64,000 nt of DNA from Noviherbaspirillum_A sp047237965 (GTDB lineage Bacteria; Pseudomonadota; Gammaproteobacteria; Burkholderiales; Burkholderiaceae_D): contig NZ_JBDFLX010000001.1 of NCBI RefSeq assembly GCF_047237965.1, forward strand, positions 3,100,001 through 3,164,000. Direction: 5' to 3'. The position numbers and the translations under genes are program-made. Positions 44,214 through 52,483 of the stretch are shown piece after piece (the stretch's first letter is position 1; each line of letters opens with the position of its first letter). The notes under the pieces are model-generated. The model was not told where the DNA came from. It worked only from the letters and a program-made list of their open reading frames with translations, and did no database searches.

Positions 44214-44256
44214 GCAGCTTTGCAAGGTCATTTCAGTGCAGCTTTGCGAGGTCATT
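44214..44256. repeat. Short tandem duplication after the GMC oxidoreductase gene
   Basis: GCAGCTTTGCAAGGTCATT at 44214-44232 recurs with one change at 44238-44256, 24 bp apart. The second copy ends at the GMC stop codon, so this looks like a small duplication of the gene end. Confidence 0.6.
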
Positions 44257-45881
44257 CAGCGGTAGCCTGCCCGTATCAGCGCAGCCGCCTTTTCGGCAAT
44301 CATGATGGTGGGCGAATTCGGATTGCCGGAGGTGATGACCGGCATGATGGACGCATCCACCACACGCAGCCCGGCCACGCCGCGCACCCGCAGTTGGCTG
44401 TCGAGCACGGCGCCGGCATCGTCGTCGCGACCCATCCTGCAGGTGCCCACCGGATGGAAGATGGTGGTGCTGATGTCGCCTGCCGCACGGGCCAGTTCCT
44501 CGTCGGTGGTCAGGTGCGCGCCGGGCTTGAACTCCTCGGGCGCATACTTCTTCATCGCCGGCGCATGGACGATGGTGCGGGTCAGCTTCAGCGATTCAGC
44601 AGCAATCTTGCGGTCTTCCGGCGTGCTCAGATAATTGGCAGTGATCTTCGGCGCCGCCGATGCATCGCCGGATGCAATGCGCACATGGCCGCGCGCCGTC
44701 GGCCGCAGATTGCAGACGCTGGCGGTAAAGGCCGGGAATGGATGCAGCGGCTCGCCGAAGCGTTCCAGCGACAGCGGCTGCACATGGTATTGCAGGTTGG
44801 GCGTGGCCTGATTGGCGTCGGAGCGGGTGAAGGCGCCGAGCTGCGATGGCGCCATCGACATCGGGCCGCTCTGGTTCAACATGTACTCCATGCCGATCTT
44901 CATCTTGCCGAACCAGTTGCTGGCCATGGTATTCAAGGTCTTGGCGCCGCGCACCTTGAAGGCCATGCGGATCTGCAGGTGGTCCTGCAGGTTATCGCCC
45001 ACGCCGGGCGCATCGAGCTCGACCTTGATGCCGTGCTGCTGCAGCAGCGCGCCCGGTCCGATGCCCGACAGCTGCAGGATCTGCGGCGAGCCGATGGCGC
45101 CGGCAGACAGCAGGGTTTCGCGTGTGGCGTCCGCAGTCCATGCACGGCCGCCGCCGGTGAATTCCACGCCGGTGCAGACCTTGCCACGTTCAGTCGACGC
45201 AATCTTGAGCCGCTGCACATGGCAGCCGGTCATGATGGTGAGGTTGCTGCGCTTACTGGCCGGCTTCAGGAAGGCCTTGGCGGTGTTCCAGCGTATGCCG
45301 CGGTGCTGGTTGACATCGAAGTAGCCGCAGCCATTGTTGTCGCCGCGGTTGAAGTCGGCGGTCTTTGGAATACCCACCTGCTCCGCCGCGTCGCGGAAGG
45401 CTTCCAGGATTTCCCATTTAAGGCGCTGCCTTTCCACCCGCCACTCGCCGCCGCTGCCATGGAATTCATCGGCGCCGTTGTAGTAGTCCTCGGTCTTCTT
45501 GAACAGCGGCAGCACCGCGTCCCAGCGCCAGCTGTCGTCGCCGGTCAGCGCGGCCCACTGGTCGTAGTCATGCGACTGGCCGCGCATGTAGATCATGCCA
45601 TTGATGGACGAGGAGCCGCCCAGCACCTTGCCGCGCGGGTAGACCAGGCTGCGTCCGTTGAGGCCAGCATCGACCTCGGTGCGGTACAGCCAGTCGGTGC
45701 GCGGATTGTCGATGCAATACAGGTAGCCGACAGGGATATGGATCCACAGATAGTCATCCTTGCGGCCCGCTTCCAGCAGCAGCACGGACACATTGGGGTC
45801 CTGCGTCAGGCGGTTGGCCAGTACGCAGCCGGCCGAGCCGGCGCCGATGATGATGTAATCAAATTTGCCTGCCGATTCCAC
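44256..45881 (-). CDS. GMC-family FAD oxidoreductase (choline dehydrogenase-like)
   Basis: A 541-residue flavoenzyme of the glucose-methanol-choline family, which oxidises alcohols. The FAD loop is DYIIIGAGSAGCVLANRLT, GMC signature 1 lies in PRGKVLGGSSSINGMIYMRG, signature 2 in SAGAIGSPQILQLSGIG, and the C-terminal active-site part is IFHPVGTCRMG followed by LRVVDASIMPVITSGNPNSPTIMIAEKAA, with the catalytic His and Asn. The start is a GTG with GGGGAG 7 bp upstream. It lies 24 bp after mmsA and is probably co-transcribed. Choline or a short alcohol is possible; BetA-type specificity is not proven. Confidence 0.9.
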   Translation of the reverse strand: MESAGKFDYIIIGAGSAGCVLANRLTQDPNVSVLLLEAGRKDDYLWIHIPVGYLYCIDNPRTDWLYRTEVDAGLNGRSLVYPRGKVLGGSSSINGMIYMRGQSHDYDQWAALTGDDSWRWDAVLPLFKKTEDYYNGADEFHGSGGEWRVERQRLKWEILEAFRDAAEQVGIPKTADFNRGDNNGCGYFDVNQHRGIRWNTAKAFLKPASKRSNLTIMTGCHVQRLKIASTERGKVCTGVEFTGGGRAWTADATRETLLSAGAIGSPQILQLSGIGPGALLQQHGIKVELDAPGVGDNLQDHLQIRMAFKVRGAKTLNTMASNWFGKMKIGMEYMLNQSGPMSMAPSQLGAFTRSDANQATPNLQYHVQPLSLERFGEPLHPFPAFTASVCNLRPTARGHVRIASGDASAAPKITANYLSTPEDRKIAAESLKLTRTIVHAPAMKKYAPEEFKPGAHLTTDEELARAAGDISTTIFHPVGTCRMGRDDDAGAVLDSQLRVRGVAGLRVVDASIMPVITSGNPNSPTIMIAEKAAALIRAGYR

Positions 45882-45905
45882 TGTCGTCTCCCCTGTCTTT
45901 CAGCC

Positions 45906-47420
45906 TTACTTCGCCACCGGCATCGTGAATTCCGCGCCCTTGTCGATCGACTGCGGCCAGCGCTGCATGATGGACTTGTAGCGGGTGTAAAAGCGCACGC
46001 CTTCCTCGCCATAGATATGGGCGTCGCCAAACAGCGAGCGCTTCCAGCCGCCGAAGGAATGCCAGGCCATCGGCACCGGGATCGGCACGTTCACGCCCAC
46101 CATGCCCACCTCGATGCGGCGCGAGAATTCGCGGGCGGTATTGCCGTCCGACGTGAACAGCGACACGCCGTTGCCATATTCATGGGCATTGATCAGTTCC
46201 ACCGCCGACTTCAGGTCGGGCACGCGCACCACGCACAGCACCGGCCCGAAAATTTCTTCCTGGTAGATCTTCATGTCCGGCGTGACCTGGTCGAACAGGG
46301 TGCCGCCCAGGAAGAAGCCGTTTTCATGGCCAGGCACCTTCAGGCCGCGGCCATCGACCAGCAGCCGGGCGCCGGCGCGCACGCCTTCCTCGATATAGCC
46401 TTCGATCTTGGCCTTGTGCTGTGCGCTGACCACCGGCCCCATCTCGGCCGCGTCCTCCATGCCGTTCATCACCTTGAGCGACTTCACGCGCGGTATCAGC
46501 GCATCGATCAGCTTGTCGGCCACCTGCCCCACCGCCACTGCCACCGAAATGGCCATGCAGCGCTCGCCAGCCGAGCCGTAGGCCGCGCCGATCAGCGCGT
46601 CCACCGCCTGGTCGAGATCCGCGTCCGGCATCACCACCAGGTGGTTCTTTGCGCCGCCCAGCGCCTGCACCCGCAACGGCCAGGCGCCCTTGCGGCGCGC
46701 CCCTTCGGTATAGATGTATTCGGCGATCGGGGTCGAGCCGACGAAGGACACCGCCTTCACGTCCGGATGCTGGATCAGCGCATCCACCGCCACCTTGTCG
46801 CCCTGCACCACGTTGAAGACGCCGTCCGGCAGCCCGGCCTGTTTCAGCAGATCGGCCATCATCAGCGATGGCGACGGATCGCGCTCGGAGGGCTTCAGGA
46901 CAAAGGTATTGCCGGTTGCCAGCGCCACCGGCGCCATCCACAGCGGCACCATCACCGGGAAGTTGAATGGCGTGATGCCGGCGGTGACGCCCAGCGGCTG
47001 GCGCAGCTGCCAGTTGTCGATGCCGCCGCCGATATTGTCGGTGAACTGGGTTTTCAGGAGCTGCGGCACGCCGCAGGCGAATTCAACGATTTCCAGACCG
47101 CGGATCACCTCCCCTTTCGCATCCGAAAACACCTTGCCGTGCTCGCGGGTAATCGCCCTGGCCAGGTCGTCATGATGACGTTCTATCAGTTCCTTGAACT
47201 TCGACAGGATACGTCCGCGCTTCAGCGGCGCCGTCTCGGCCCAGGCCGGCGCCGCAGCGCTTGCCGCCGCCACTGCCGCATTCACATCGGCCACGCTGGC
47301 CAGCGCCACCTGGGCACTGACTTCACCAGTTGCGGGATTGGTTACATCCTGGCTGCGGTCGCCGGTGGATGCCGTGACGGCGCCATTGATGAAGTGCTCG
47401 ATGCGTGCGGGCTGGCTCAT
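45906..47420 (-). CDS. mmsA: CoA-acylating methylmalonate-semialdehyde dehydrogenase
   Basis: The 504-residue enzyme converts methylmalonate semialdehyde or malonate semialdehyde to propanoyl-CoA or acetyl-CoA, the last stage of valine catabolism. The catalytic Cys is in GSAGERCMAIS, the CoA-dependent members' hallmark. Also present are PFNFPVMVPLWM, FVLKPSERDPS, SFVGSTPIAEYIY, and the C-terminal PVPMAWHSFGGWKRSLFGD. The start at 47418-47420 has GAGG 6 bp upstream. It is divergent from a LysR gene and upstream of the GMC gene; the liv importer follows in the same direction. Confidence 0.94.
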   Translation of the reverse strand: MSQPARIEHFINGAVTASTGDRSQDVTNPATGEVSAQVALASVADVNAAVAAASAAAPAWAETAPLKRGRILSKFKELIERHHDDLARAITREHGKVFSDAKGEVIRGLEIVEFACGVPQLLKTQFTDNIGGGIDNWQLRQPLGVTAGITPFNFPVMVPLWMAPVALATGNTFVLKPSERDPSPSLMMADLLKQAGLPDGVFNVVQGDKVAVDALIQHPDVKAVSFVGSTPIAEYIYTEGARRKGAWPLRVQALGGAKNHLVVMPDADLDQAVDALIGAAYGSAGERCMAISVAVAVGQVADKLIDALIPRVKSLKVMNGMEDAAEMGPVVSAQHKAKIEGYIEEGVRAGARLLVDGRGLKVPGHENGFFLGGTLFDQVTPDMKIYQEEIFGPVLCVVRVPDLKSAVELINAHEYGNGVSLFTSDGNTAREFSRRIEVGMVGVNVPIPVPMAWHSFGGWKRSLFGDAHIYGEEGVRFYTRYKSIMQRWPQSIDKGAEFTMPVAK

Positions 47421-47508
47421 GGAAATCCTCATAAATGATTGATGTTCGGTGGCGCACAGGATAACGATGCCCAACCGGCAAATCCAATGAGTTATGCTGG
47501 CGACCAAT

Positions 47509-47523
47509 ATAAGGAATTTTTAT
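47509..47523. promoter_or_regulatory. LysR-type operator (T-N11-A palindrome)
   Basis: ATAAGGAATTTTTAT is a dyad containing T-N11-A, placed in the 116-bp space between mmsA and the divergent LysR gene, 14 bp before the LysR start. It is a plausible autoregulatory and activator site. Confidence 0.5.
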
Positions 47524-47536
47524 AAAGCTAAAACTG

Positions 47537-48412
47537 ATGGATTTCAACCAGTTACGTGCCTTCGTCACCATCGCCCATGAAGGAAATCTGACACGCGCTG
47601 CCGAGCGTTTGCACCTGACGCAGCCCGCCGTCAGCCTGCAATTAAAGGCCTTGCAAAGCACGCTGGGCCTGCAGCTTTTTCAGCGCACCGCAGCCGGCAT
47701 GGTGCTGACAGACGATGGCGCCAAGCTTCTTCCCTTTGCCGAGCGGGTGCTGGCCAGCCTGATGGAATTTCGCCAGGGCGCCGATGCATTGCATTCCACC
47801 CTGTCCGGCACACTGTCGATAGGAACCATACTCGACCCGGAATTCATCCGGCTTGGCGCATTTTTAAAGCGACTTGTTGAATCTTACCCGCAGTTGTCTA
47901 CACAACTTCAGCAAGGCATGTCTGGCTCCGTGCTTCAGCAGATCAGGAATGGCGGACTCGACGTTGGTTTTTACCTTGGGATTCCAGGCAAGGAATTCAG
48001 TTATCAGGCCCTGACGTCATTTAATTACTACGTTCTGGCCCCACAGGGATGGAAAAACCGGGTCGCCGGCCGTGACTGGAAAGCGCTGGCCAACCTTCCC
48101 TGGATCTGGACGCCTCCCGAATCGGCCCATAACCGCCTGCTCACCAGGGTATTTGCCCAGCACAAGGTGTCGCCACACAAGGTGGCGATGGTGGACCAGG
48201 AACCATCGATGCTCGATCTCGTGAAATCCGGTGTTGGCCTGGCGCTGACCAGGGATTCCGTTGCATTGCGGGAAGCCCAGGCGCGCGGCCTGGTAATTGC
48301 CGACCAGGTCAGCCTGGCAATGGATTTGAGCTTTGTTTGCCTGGCCAGGCGTGCCCAGGAACCCATCATCCAGGCAGTCTTTTCCCTGTTGAAAACCGTT
48401 TGGGAACGGTGA
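47537..48412 (+). CDS. LysR-family transcriptional regulator (mmsA-linked)
   Basis: A 291-residue LysR regulator. The winged helix-turn-helix is MDFNQLRAFVTIAHEGNLTRAAERLHLTQPAVSLQLKALQ, followed by the linker helix and a substrate-binding domain with LSGTLSIGTILDPEFIRLG and VDQEPSMLDLVKSGVGLALT. It is divergent from mmsA, the usual placement for the regulator of the adjacent operon, so it may respond to a valine-catabolism intermediate. Confidence 0.93.
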   Translation: MDFNQLRAFVTIAHEGNLTRAAERLHLTQPAVSLQLKALQSTLGLQLFQRTAAGMVLTDDGAKLLPFAERVLASLMEFRQGADALHSTLSGTLSIGTILDPEFIRLGAFLKRLVESYPQLSTQLQQGMSGSVLQQIRNGGLDVGFYLGIPGKEFSYQALTSFNYYVLAPQGWKNRVAGRDWKALANLPWIWTPPESAHNRLLTRVFAQHKVSPHKVAMVDQEPSMLDLVKSGVGLALTRDSVALREAQARGLVIADQVSLAMDLSFVCLARRAQEPIIQAVFSLLKTVWER

Positions 48413-48708
48413 AATTCCTTACTTTTCAACAGCTTGGGGTGTGGACAACTCTATGGATATCCGGTTGCCCGCTTGTGCATAAGCGTGGATATTCAAAACT
48501 TCCGATTTTTGTTCAGAAGCTATCACGTTAACATACAAGGCTTATCCAGCCCTTATCCCCGACCCAAGTGATTGATTCGAAAGACGTTAACTGACTTACT
48601 CACAGAAAAAATCACCGGTTAACACTATTACTAGATTTGTATACAGCTATTTAAGATAAAACCAGATTCGCGGTTTTACGCGTCTTCCGGGCCTTTGAAA
48701 GAGATGAA
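48413..48708. other. AT-rich spacer with weak DnaA-box-like sites
   Basis: The 296-bp stretch has TGTGGACAA (48440-48448, one mismatch from TGTGGATAA) and two weaker TTATCC sequences (48542, 48553), and repeated GTTAAC near 48537, 48587 and 48619. No gene is seen. Confidence 0.5.
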
Positions 48709-49479
48709 ATGGAAAAAAAACCGCACCGATTCGGCATCATCAGCGCCCTGCATGAAGAACAGGCGGGTCTCATTACGCAAATGCGTGACGCCAAAACCAT
48801 TACGCTAGGCAAGAGAGACTACGTTCAGGGAAATTTATGGGGAATCGACTGCGTCTGCGTGTTGTCCAGGCTTGGAAAAGTTGCTTCATCTGCAACGGCA
48901 GCGATGTTGATCGAGCGTTTCGCGGTATCGCATCTTCTATTTACCGGTGTTGCCGGATCCGCCGATCCGGAAGTGAGGGTCGGAGACATCGTTATTGCAA
49001 GTGAGCTCGTCCAGCACGACATGGACACGCGCCCGCTTTTTCCGCGATTTGAAATTCCGTTGACTGGACTTTCCCGATTTCCCAGCGATGCAAAAATCAA
49101 TCGTTATTTATTGGAAGCGGCCAGCCACTTCCTGCAGCAGGACTTGGTGACCGAAATCTCGGAAGAAAACCGGTTTAACTTTAACCTGCAGCAACCCCGC
49201 ATACACCAGGGATTAATCGCCAGCGGCGATGAGTTCATTGCCGGCGTTGCAAGACTGCAAGAATTAAAGGTGGATTTTCCCGATCTGCTGGCAGTCGAGA
49301 TGGAAGGCGCGGCGGTTGCCCAGGTATGTCATGAATTTGACGTGCCGTTTTCCGTGATCCGGACAATTTCAGACAACGCCAACGAAGACTCCGCGGTCGA
49401 TTTTCTTTCCTTCATTCGCCACGTTGCTTCCGTCTATGCATTTCATACGATGCGCAGGCTATGTGCGCTTCTGTCGTGA
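48709..49479 (+). CDS. 5'-methylthioadenosine/S-adenosylhomocysteine nucleosidase-type protein
   Basis: A 256-residue purine-nucleoside-phosphorylase-fold enzyme. FGIISALHEEQAGL is the MTAN start with the catalytic Glu, LFTGVAGSADPEVRVGDIVIA is the glycine loop, and AVEMEGAAVAQVCHEFDVPFSVIRTISDNANEDS carries the substrate-binding Met-Glu and the catalytic Asp. MTAN splits adenine from methylthioadenosine and S-adenosylhomocysteine, serving methionine salvage and in some species autoinducer-2 production. The insert LQQDLVTEISEENRFNFNLQQ is longer than in E. coli MtnN, so the substrate may differ. It stands alone, with AT-rich spacers on both sides. Confidence 0.88.
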   Translation: MEKKPHRFGIISALHEEQAGLITQMRDAKTITLGKRDYVQGNLWGIDCVCVLSRLGKVASSATAAMLIERFAVSHLLFTGVAGSADPEVRVGDIVIASELVQHDMDTRPLFPRFEIPLTGLSRFPSDAKINRYLLEAASHFLQQDLVTEISEENRFNFNLQQPRIHQGLIASGDEFIAGVARLQELKVDFPDLLAVEMEGAAVAQVCHEFDVPFSVIRTISDNANEDSAVDFLSFIRHVASVYAFHTMRRLCALLS

Positions 49480-49575
49480 CTGCGTTTGTTAACACCCCTG
49501 CGCCAGGTTTACGCCGTTTATTTAATCAAAGCTTTTGTATACGGATAATAGTAGTTGTTAACGCATGCGCAAAAT

Positions 49576-49740
49576 TGTGGATAACAATAAAAATGCATAT
49601 GAAATCAAACGCTTGGAAATTTCATAAAGCCTGCATAAGCCCTGTATTCAACAGTGGGCGATTCTGTCCAAGAATCCCGTTCCGCTTTCAGCGCGTTTTA
49701 TCCCCACACCCTGCACAGCTTATCCAAAGCCTTATCCACA
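49576..49740. promoter_or_regulatory. DnaA-box-like cluster between the nucleosidase and MFS genes
   Basis: TGTGGATAA is at 49576-49584 (perfect, facing one way). TTATCCCCA (49698-49706), TTATCCAAA (49720-49728) and TTATCCACA (49732-49740, perfect) face the other way and lie within 43 bp. The sequence between is AT-rich. Confidence 0.6.
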
Positions 49741-49753
49741 TCGCGGAGCCTGA

Positions 49754-50938
49754 ATGAACAGGCCATTAACGGTCGTCGTGAGCGGCCTGGGCATCGCGCA
49801 GATCATTACCTGGGGCAGCCTTTATTATCCGATTGCGGTGCTGGGCGAGCGCATGCAGCAGGATTTGCAAGTCAGTTCGAACATCCTCTTTGCCGCCTTT
49901 ACATTAAGTCTCTCCATTTCCGGCCTGGCCGCGCCGGCAGTGGGCAGGCTGATGGAAGCGCATGGCGCCCGCGTGGTGCTGTGCGCGGGTTCGGTGATGG
50001 CCATGCTTGCCCTGTGCCTGCTTGCAGCCGCCAGCGGGCCTTTAAGCCTGTTTGCTGCGGCCTTGCTGGCTGGATGTGCGATGTCGGCCTGCTTATATGA
50101 CGCCGGTTTCATGGCGCTGAACCAGATTGCGGGTGACGCCTATCGCCGTTCCGTTACCGGATTAACCTTGTTCGGCGGTTTTGCCAGCACGGTTTCCTGG
50201 CCGGTATCGCAATGGCTGATGGCCATGGCCGGATGGCGCCAGGCCCTGCTCTTCTATGCACTGCTGCAGCTGCTGGTCTGCCTGCCGCTGCACGCCTGCC
50301 TGCTGCCCGGGAATGGACGCAAGCCCGGCAGCCTTCCCGACCGTCCCGCGGCCACGGGCCAGGCCCCCCGGATTGCGTGGCTGGCGCTTGCCTTTGCGTC
50401 GGGCAGCTTCGTCCTGTCGGTATTGTCAGTCCACCTGATCGGCATGTTCCGCACGTCCGGCCTGAGCGAAGCGCAGGCGGTCATGATTGCCGCGCTGGTT
50501 GGGCCGACCCAGGTGCTCGGACGCCTGCTGGAACTGGGCATGGGTCGCAATACGCGCGCGGTCCACGTCGGCACCCTGACATTCGCGGCAATGATATTGG
50601 GCATGACAGCGCTTTTCCTGCTGGATGGCTCGACGCGGCTGGCCTATCTGGTTGCCGCGCTGTACGGCATCAGCAATGGATTGATGACCATCGTCAGAGG
50701 CATCGTCCCGGCCGAACTGTATGGCCGCCAGGATTACACCACCTTGCTGGGCCGGCTGGCCCGCCCCGCCTTCGTCGCCCGCGCCCTGGCGCCCTTTGGC
50801 TTTACCCTGGCGCTGGCAAGCCTCGGGCAGGTCTCCACGATGCGGCTGCTGTTGGCAATCAGCCTGGTGGCCACCGTGGCTTACTGGCTGGCTGTGCGTG
50901 ATGCCGGGCGCAGGTATATCAAACGGGCGGCGGACTAG
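49754..50938 (+). CDS. MFS transporter
   Basis: A 394-residue major facilitator with about twelve hydrophobic segments. The start has GGAG 5 bp upstream. PVSQWLMAMAGWRQALLFYAL and LVGPTQVLGRLLELGMGR fit MFS_1-type exporters or organic-anion transporters. Its 3' end overlaps that of the convergent LysR gene by 20 bp. The substrate is unknown. Confidence 0.85.
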   Translation: MNRPLTVVVSGLGIAQIITWGSLYYPIAVLGERMQQDLQVSSNILFAAFTLSLSISGLAAPAVGRLMEAHGARVVLCAGSVMAMLALCLLAAASGPLSLFAAALLAGCAMSACLYDAGFMALNQIAGDAYRRSVTGLTLFGGFASTVSWPVSQWLMAMAGWRQALLFYALLQLLVCLPLHACLLPGNGRKPGSLPDRPAATGQAPRIAWLALAFASGSFVLSVLSVHLIGMFRTSGLSEAQAVMIAALVGPTQVLGRLLELGMGRNTRAVHVGTLTFAAMILGMTALFLLDGSTRLAYLVAALYGISNGLMTIVRGIVPAELYGRQDYTTLLGRLARPAFVARALAPFGFTLALASLGQVSTMRLLLAISLVATVAYWLAVRDAGRRYIKRAAD

Positions 50939-51860
50939 CGGTCGCGGCGATGGTCGTCAGGTGTTCGCGCATCCACTTGTGCGCGAGGTTGCGCGCATCG
51001 CGCTCGTGCCACAGCATGTCCACATGGACATCAGGCATGTCAAACGGCAGTTCAAGGTCCACCATTTGATCGCCGATGCCAGTCGAAGCGATCAAATGGC
51101 GAGGCAGCACCGTAATCAGGTCGGAATTGGCCACCACCTTGCCCGCCGTGAAAAACTGGTTCACGGTGAGCAGGATGCGGCGTTCCCGCCCTATGCGCGC
51201 CAGCGCATCATCCACCAGCCCCCGGGCCCGCCCCGAAAAACTGACAAGCAGATGCTTGGCATTGCAATACGCATCCAGCGTCAGCGGCCCCTTGGCCAGC
51301 GGATGATCCCGCCGCATGACACAGACATATCTGCCGGAATACAGGCGCTCGTGTCTGATCGGTGTTGCCAGTTCACCGGAAAGCTGCGCCACCACGCCCG
51401 GGAAGAAGCCGATGGCCAGGTCGATGTCGGCGCGCAGCAGCATCGGGCGCGGCTCGCGGGTGGTGAGCGGCATCATCCTGATGTTCAGGCCCGGCGCCTC
51501 CTTTTCAATCGACCGCATCAGCGGGGGCAACGCCAGCGCGGCGGTTGCGTCGGCCATCGCCAGCCGGAAGGTCGCTGTTGCCTGCGAGACGTCAAACGTA
51601 TGAGGCGCCACGGCTTCCTGCAATTGGGCGAGCGCCCTGCGCACTGCCGGCCACAGGCTTTCCGCTCTCGGGGTCGGCTTCACGCCATGTGCGGTCCGCA
51701 CCACGATGTCATCCTTCAGCGCATCGCGAAGGCGACGGATCGCATTGGATACCGCGGGCTGGGTCATCGCCAGGCGACTCGCCGCGCGGGTCAGGTTCTG
51801 CTCGCTCATGACCGCATCGAAGACGCGCAAAAGGTTCAGATCGAGGCTCAGGAAGCTCAC
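50919..51860 (-). CDS. LysR-family transcriptional regulator (NodD/NahR-like)
   Basis: A 313-residue LysR regulator. DLNLLRVFDAVMSEQNLTRAASRLAMTQPAVSNAIRRLRDALKDDIVVRT is the DNA-binding domain of the NodD/NahR/LinR group. The effector domain has PRHLIASTGIGDQMV. The GTG at 51858-51860 is chosen as start because GAGG lies about 7 bp upstream; a TTG at 51884 would add 8 residues. It converges on the MFS gene, so joint regulation is possible but not shown by layout. Confidence 0.9.
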   Translation of the reverse strand: MSFLSLDLNLLRVFDAVMSEQNLTRAASRLAMTQPAVSNAIRRLRDALKDDIVVRTAHGVKPTPRAESLWPAVRRALAQLQEAVAPHTFDVSQATATFRLAMADATAALALPPLMRSIEKEAPGLNIRMMPLTTREPRPMLLRADIDLAIGFFPGVVAQLSGELATPIRHERLYSGRYVCVMRRDHPLAKGPLTLDAYCNAKHLLVSFSGRARGLVDDALARIGRERRILLTVNQFFTAGKVVANSDLITVLPRHLIASTGIGDQMVDLELPFDMPDVHVDMLWHERDARNLAHKWMREHLTTIAATASPPPV

Positions 51861-52019
51861 CTGCCCACCTCTTTTTCGGTCCAAACCTTATTCATGAGAA
51901 ACATAACGGGTATCCAAACAGAAAATTGGCTTTCGATCTTATGCCTACTTATACTGCATCGCAACAAAAGAGTGTTTTGAAGATTTTTTTTTACAGAATA
52001 ATTGGTTGGGAGTTGCGTT

Positions 52020-52325
52020 ATGTCGTTCTTGTCTATTGCCTTTCCGCTTGAAGCCGCCGCCTCGTTCGCAGGCGTCGCCGTTGGCGCTGCGCGACCGCTG
52101 ATCGGCGTAAGCCTGTTTGCCACTTTGCTGCTGGTGTTCAAACCCCTGCTCAAAGGCCTGCTCCAGGCCGTCGTCCTGATGATGGCGCCGCGCAAGTCGC
52201 TGGAAGAGCGGCGCATCGCTGCAAAACTGCGCGGCGTTACGATGCTCAACAGCATGGCGTGCAAGTATGACCGCAGCCAGCCTAACCTGGCCGCTGAACT
52301 GAGGCAAATTGCATCGCGCGGTTAA
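52020..52325 (+). CDS. Small membrane protein of unknown function
   Basis: A 101-residue protein preceded by GGGAG 7 bp before the ATG. The first 60 residues are hydrophobic and could form one or two membrane helices (AAASFAGVAVGAARPLIGVSLFATLLLVF, LLKGLLQAVVLMM), followed by a basic cytoplasmic tail (APRKSLEERRIAAKLRG). No family is recognised. A terminator-like hairpin follows at 52450. Confidence 0.65.
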   Translation: MSFLSIAFPLEAAASFAGVAVGAARPLIGVSLFATLLLVFKPLLKGLLQAVVLMMAPRKSLEERRIAAKLRGVTMLNSMACKYDRSQPNLAAELRQIASRG

Positions 52326-52449
52326 GCGATCTGGTTAAGCAATCTTCTCTTCTATTAATAAATCTGGTTGAGTTGGAAACAATCGAAGAAACTTTTGTTT
52401 GCGTCAGATGTTTTTTCAGGTTGTCTCCTCCTCCCACTCGGGAAGGTTC

Positions 52450-52483
52450 GCCCCTCAGGCAGTTGTCTCGAGGGGCATTTTTT
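52450..52483 (+). terminator. Rho-independent terminator
   Basis: GCCCCTC (52450-52456) and GAGGGGC (52470-52476) with a 13-nt loop are followed by ATTTTTT. It ends the plus-strand small membrane-protein transcript, 124 bp after its stop, and abuts the stop of the convergent MFS gene. Confidence 0.75.

Noticed and set aside
44220..47438. 1072-codon plus-strand frame across livG-to-mmsA region
   Set aside because: It lies opposite the GMC and mmsA genes, which have clear motifs; the composition is that of an antisense shadow.
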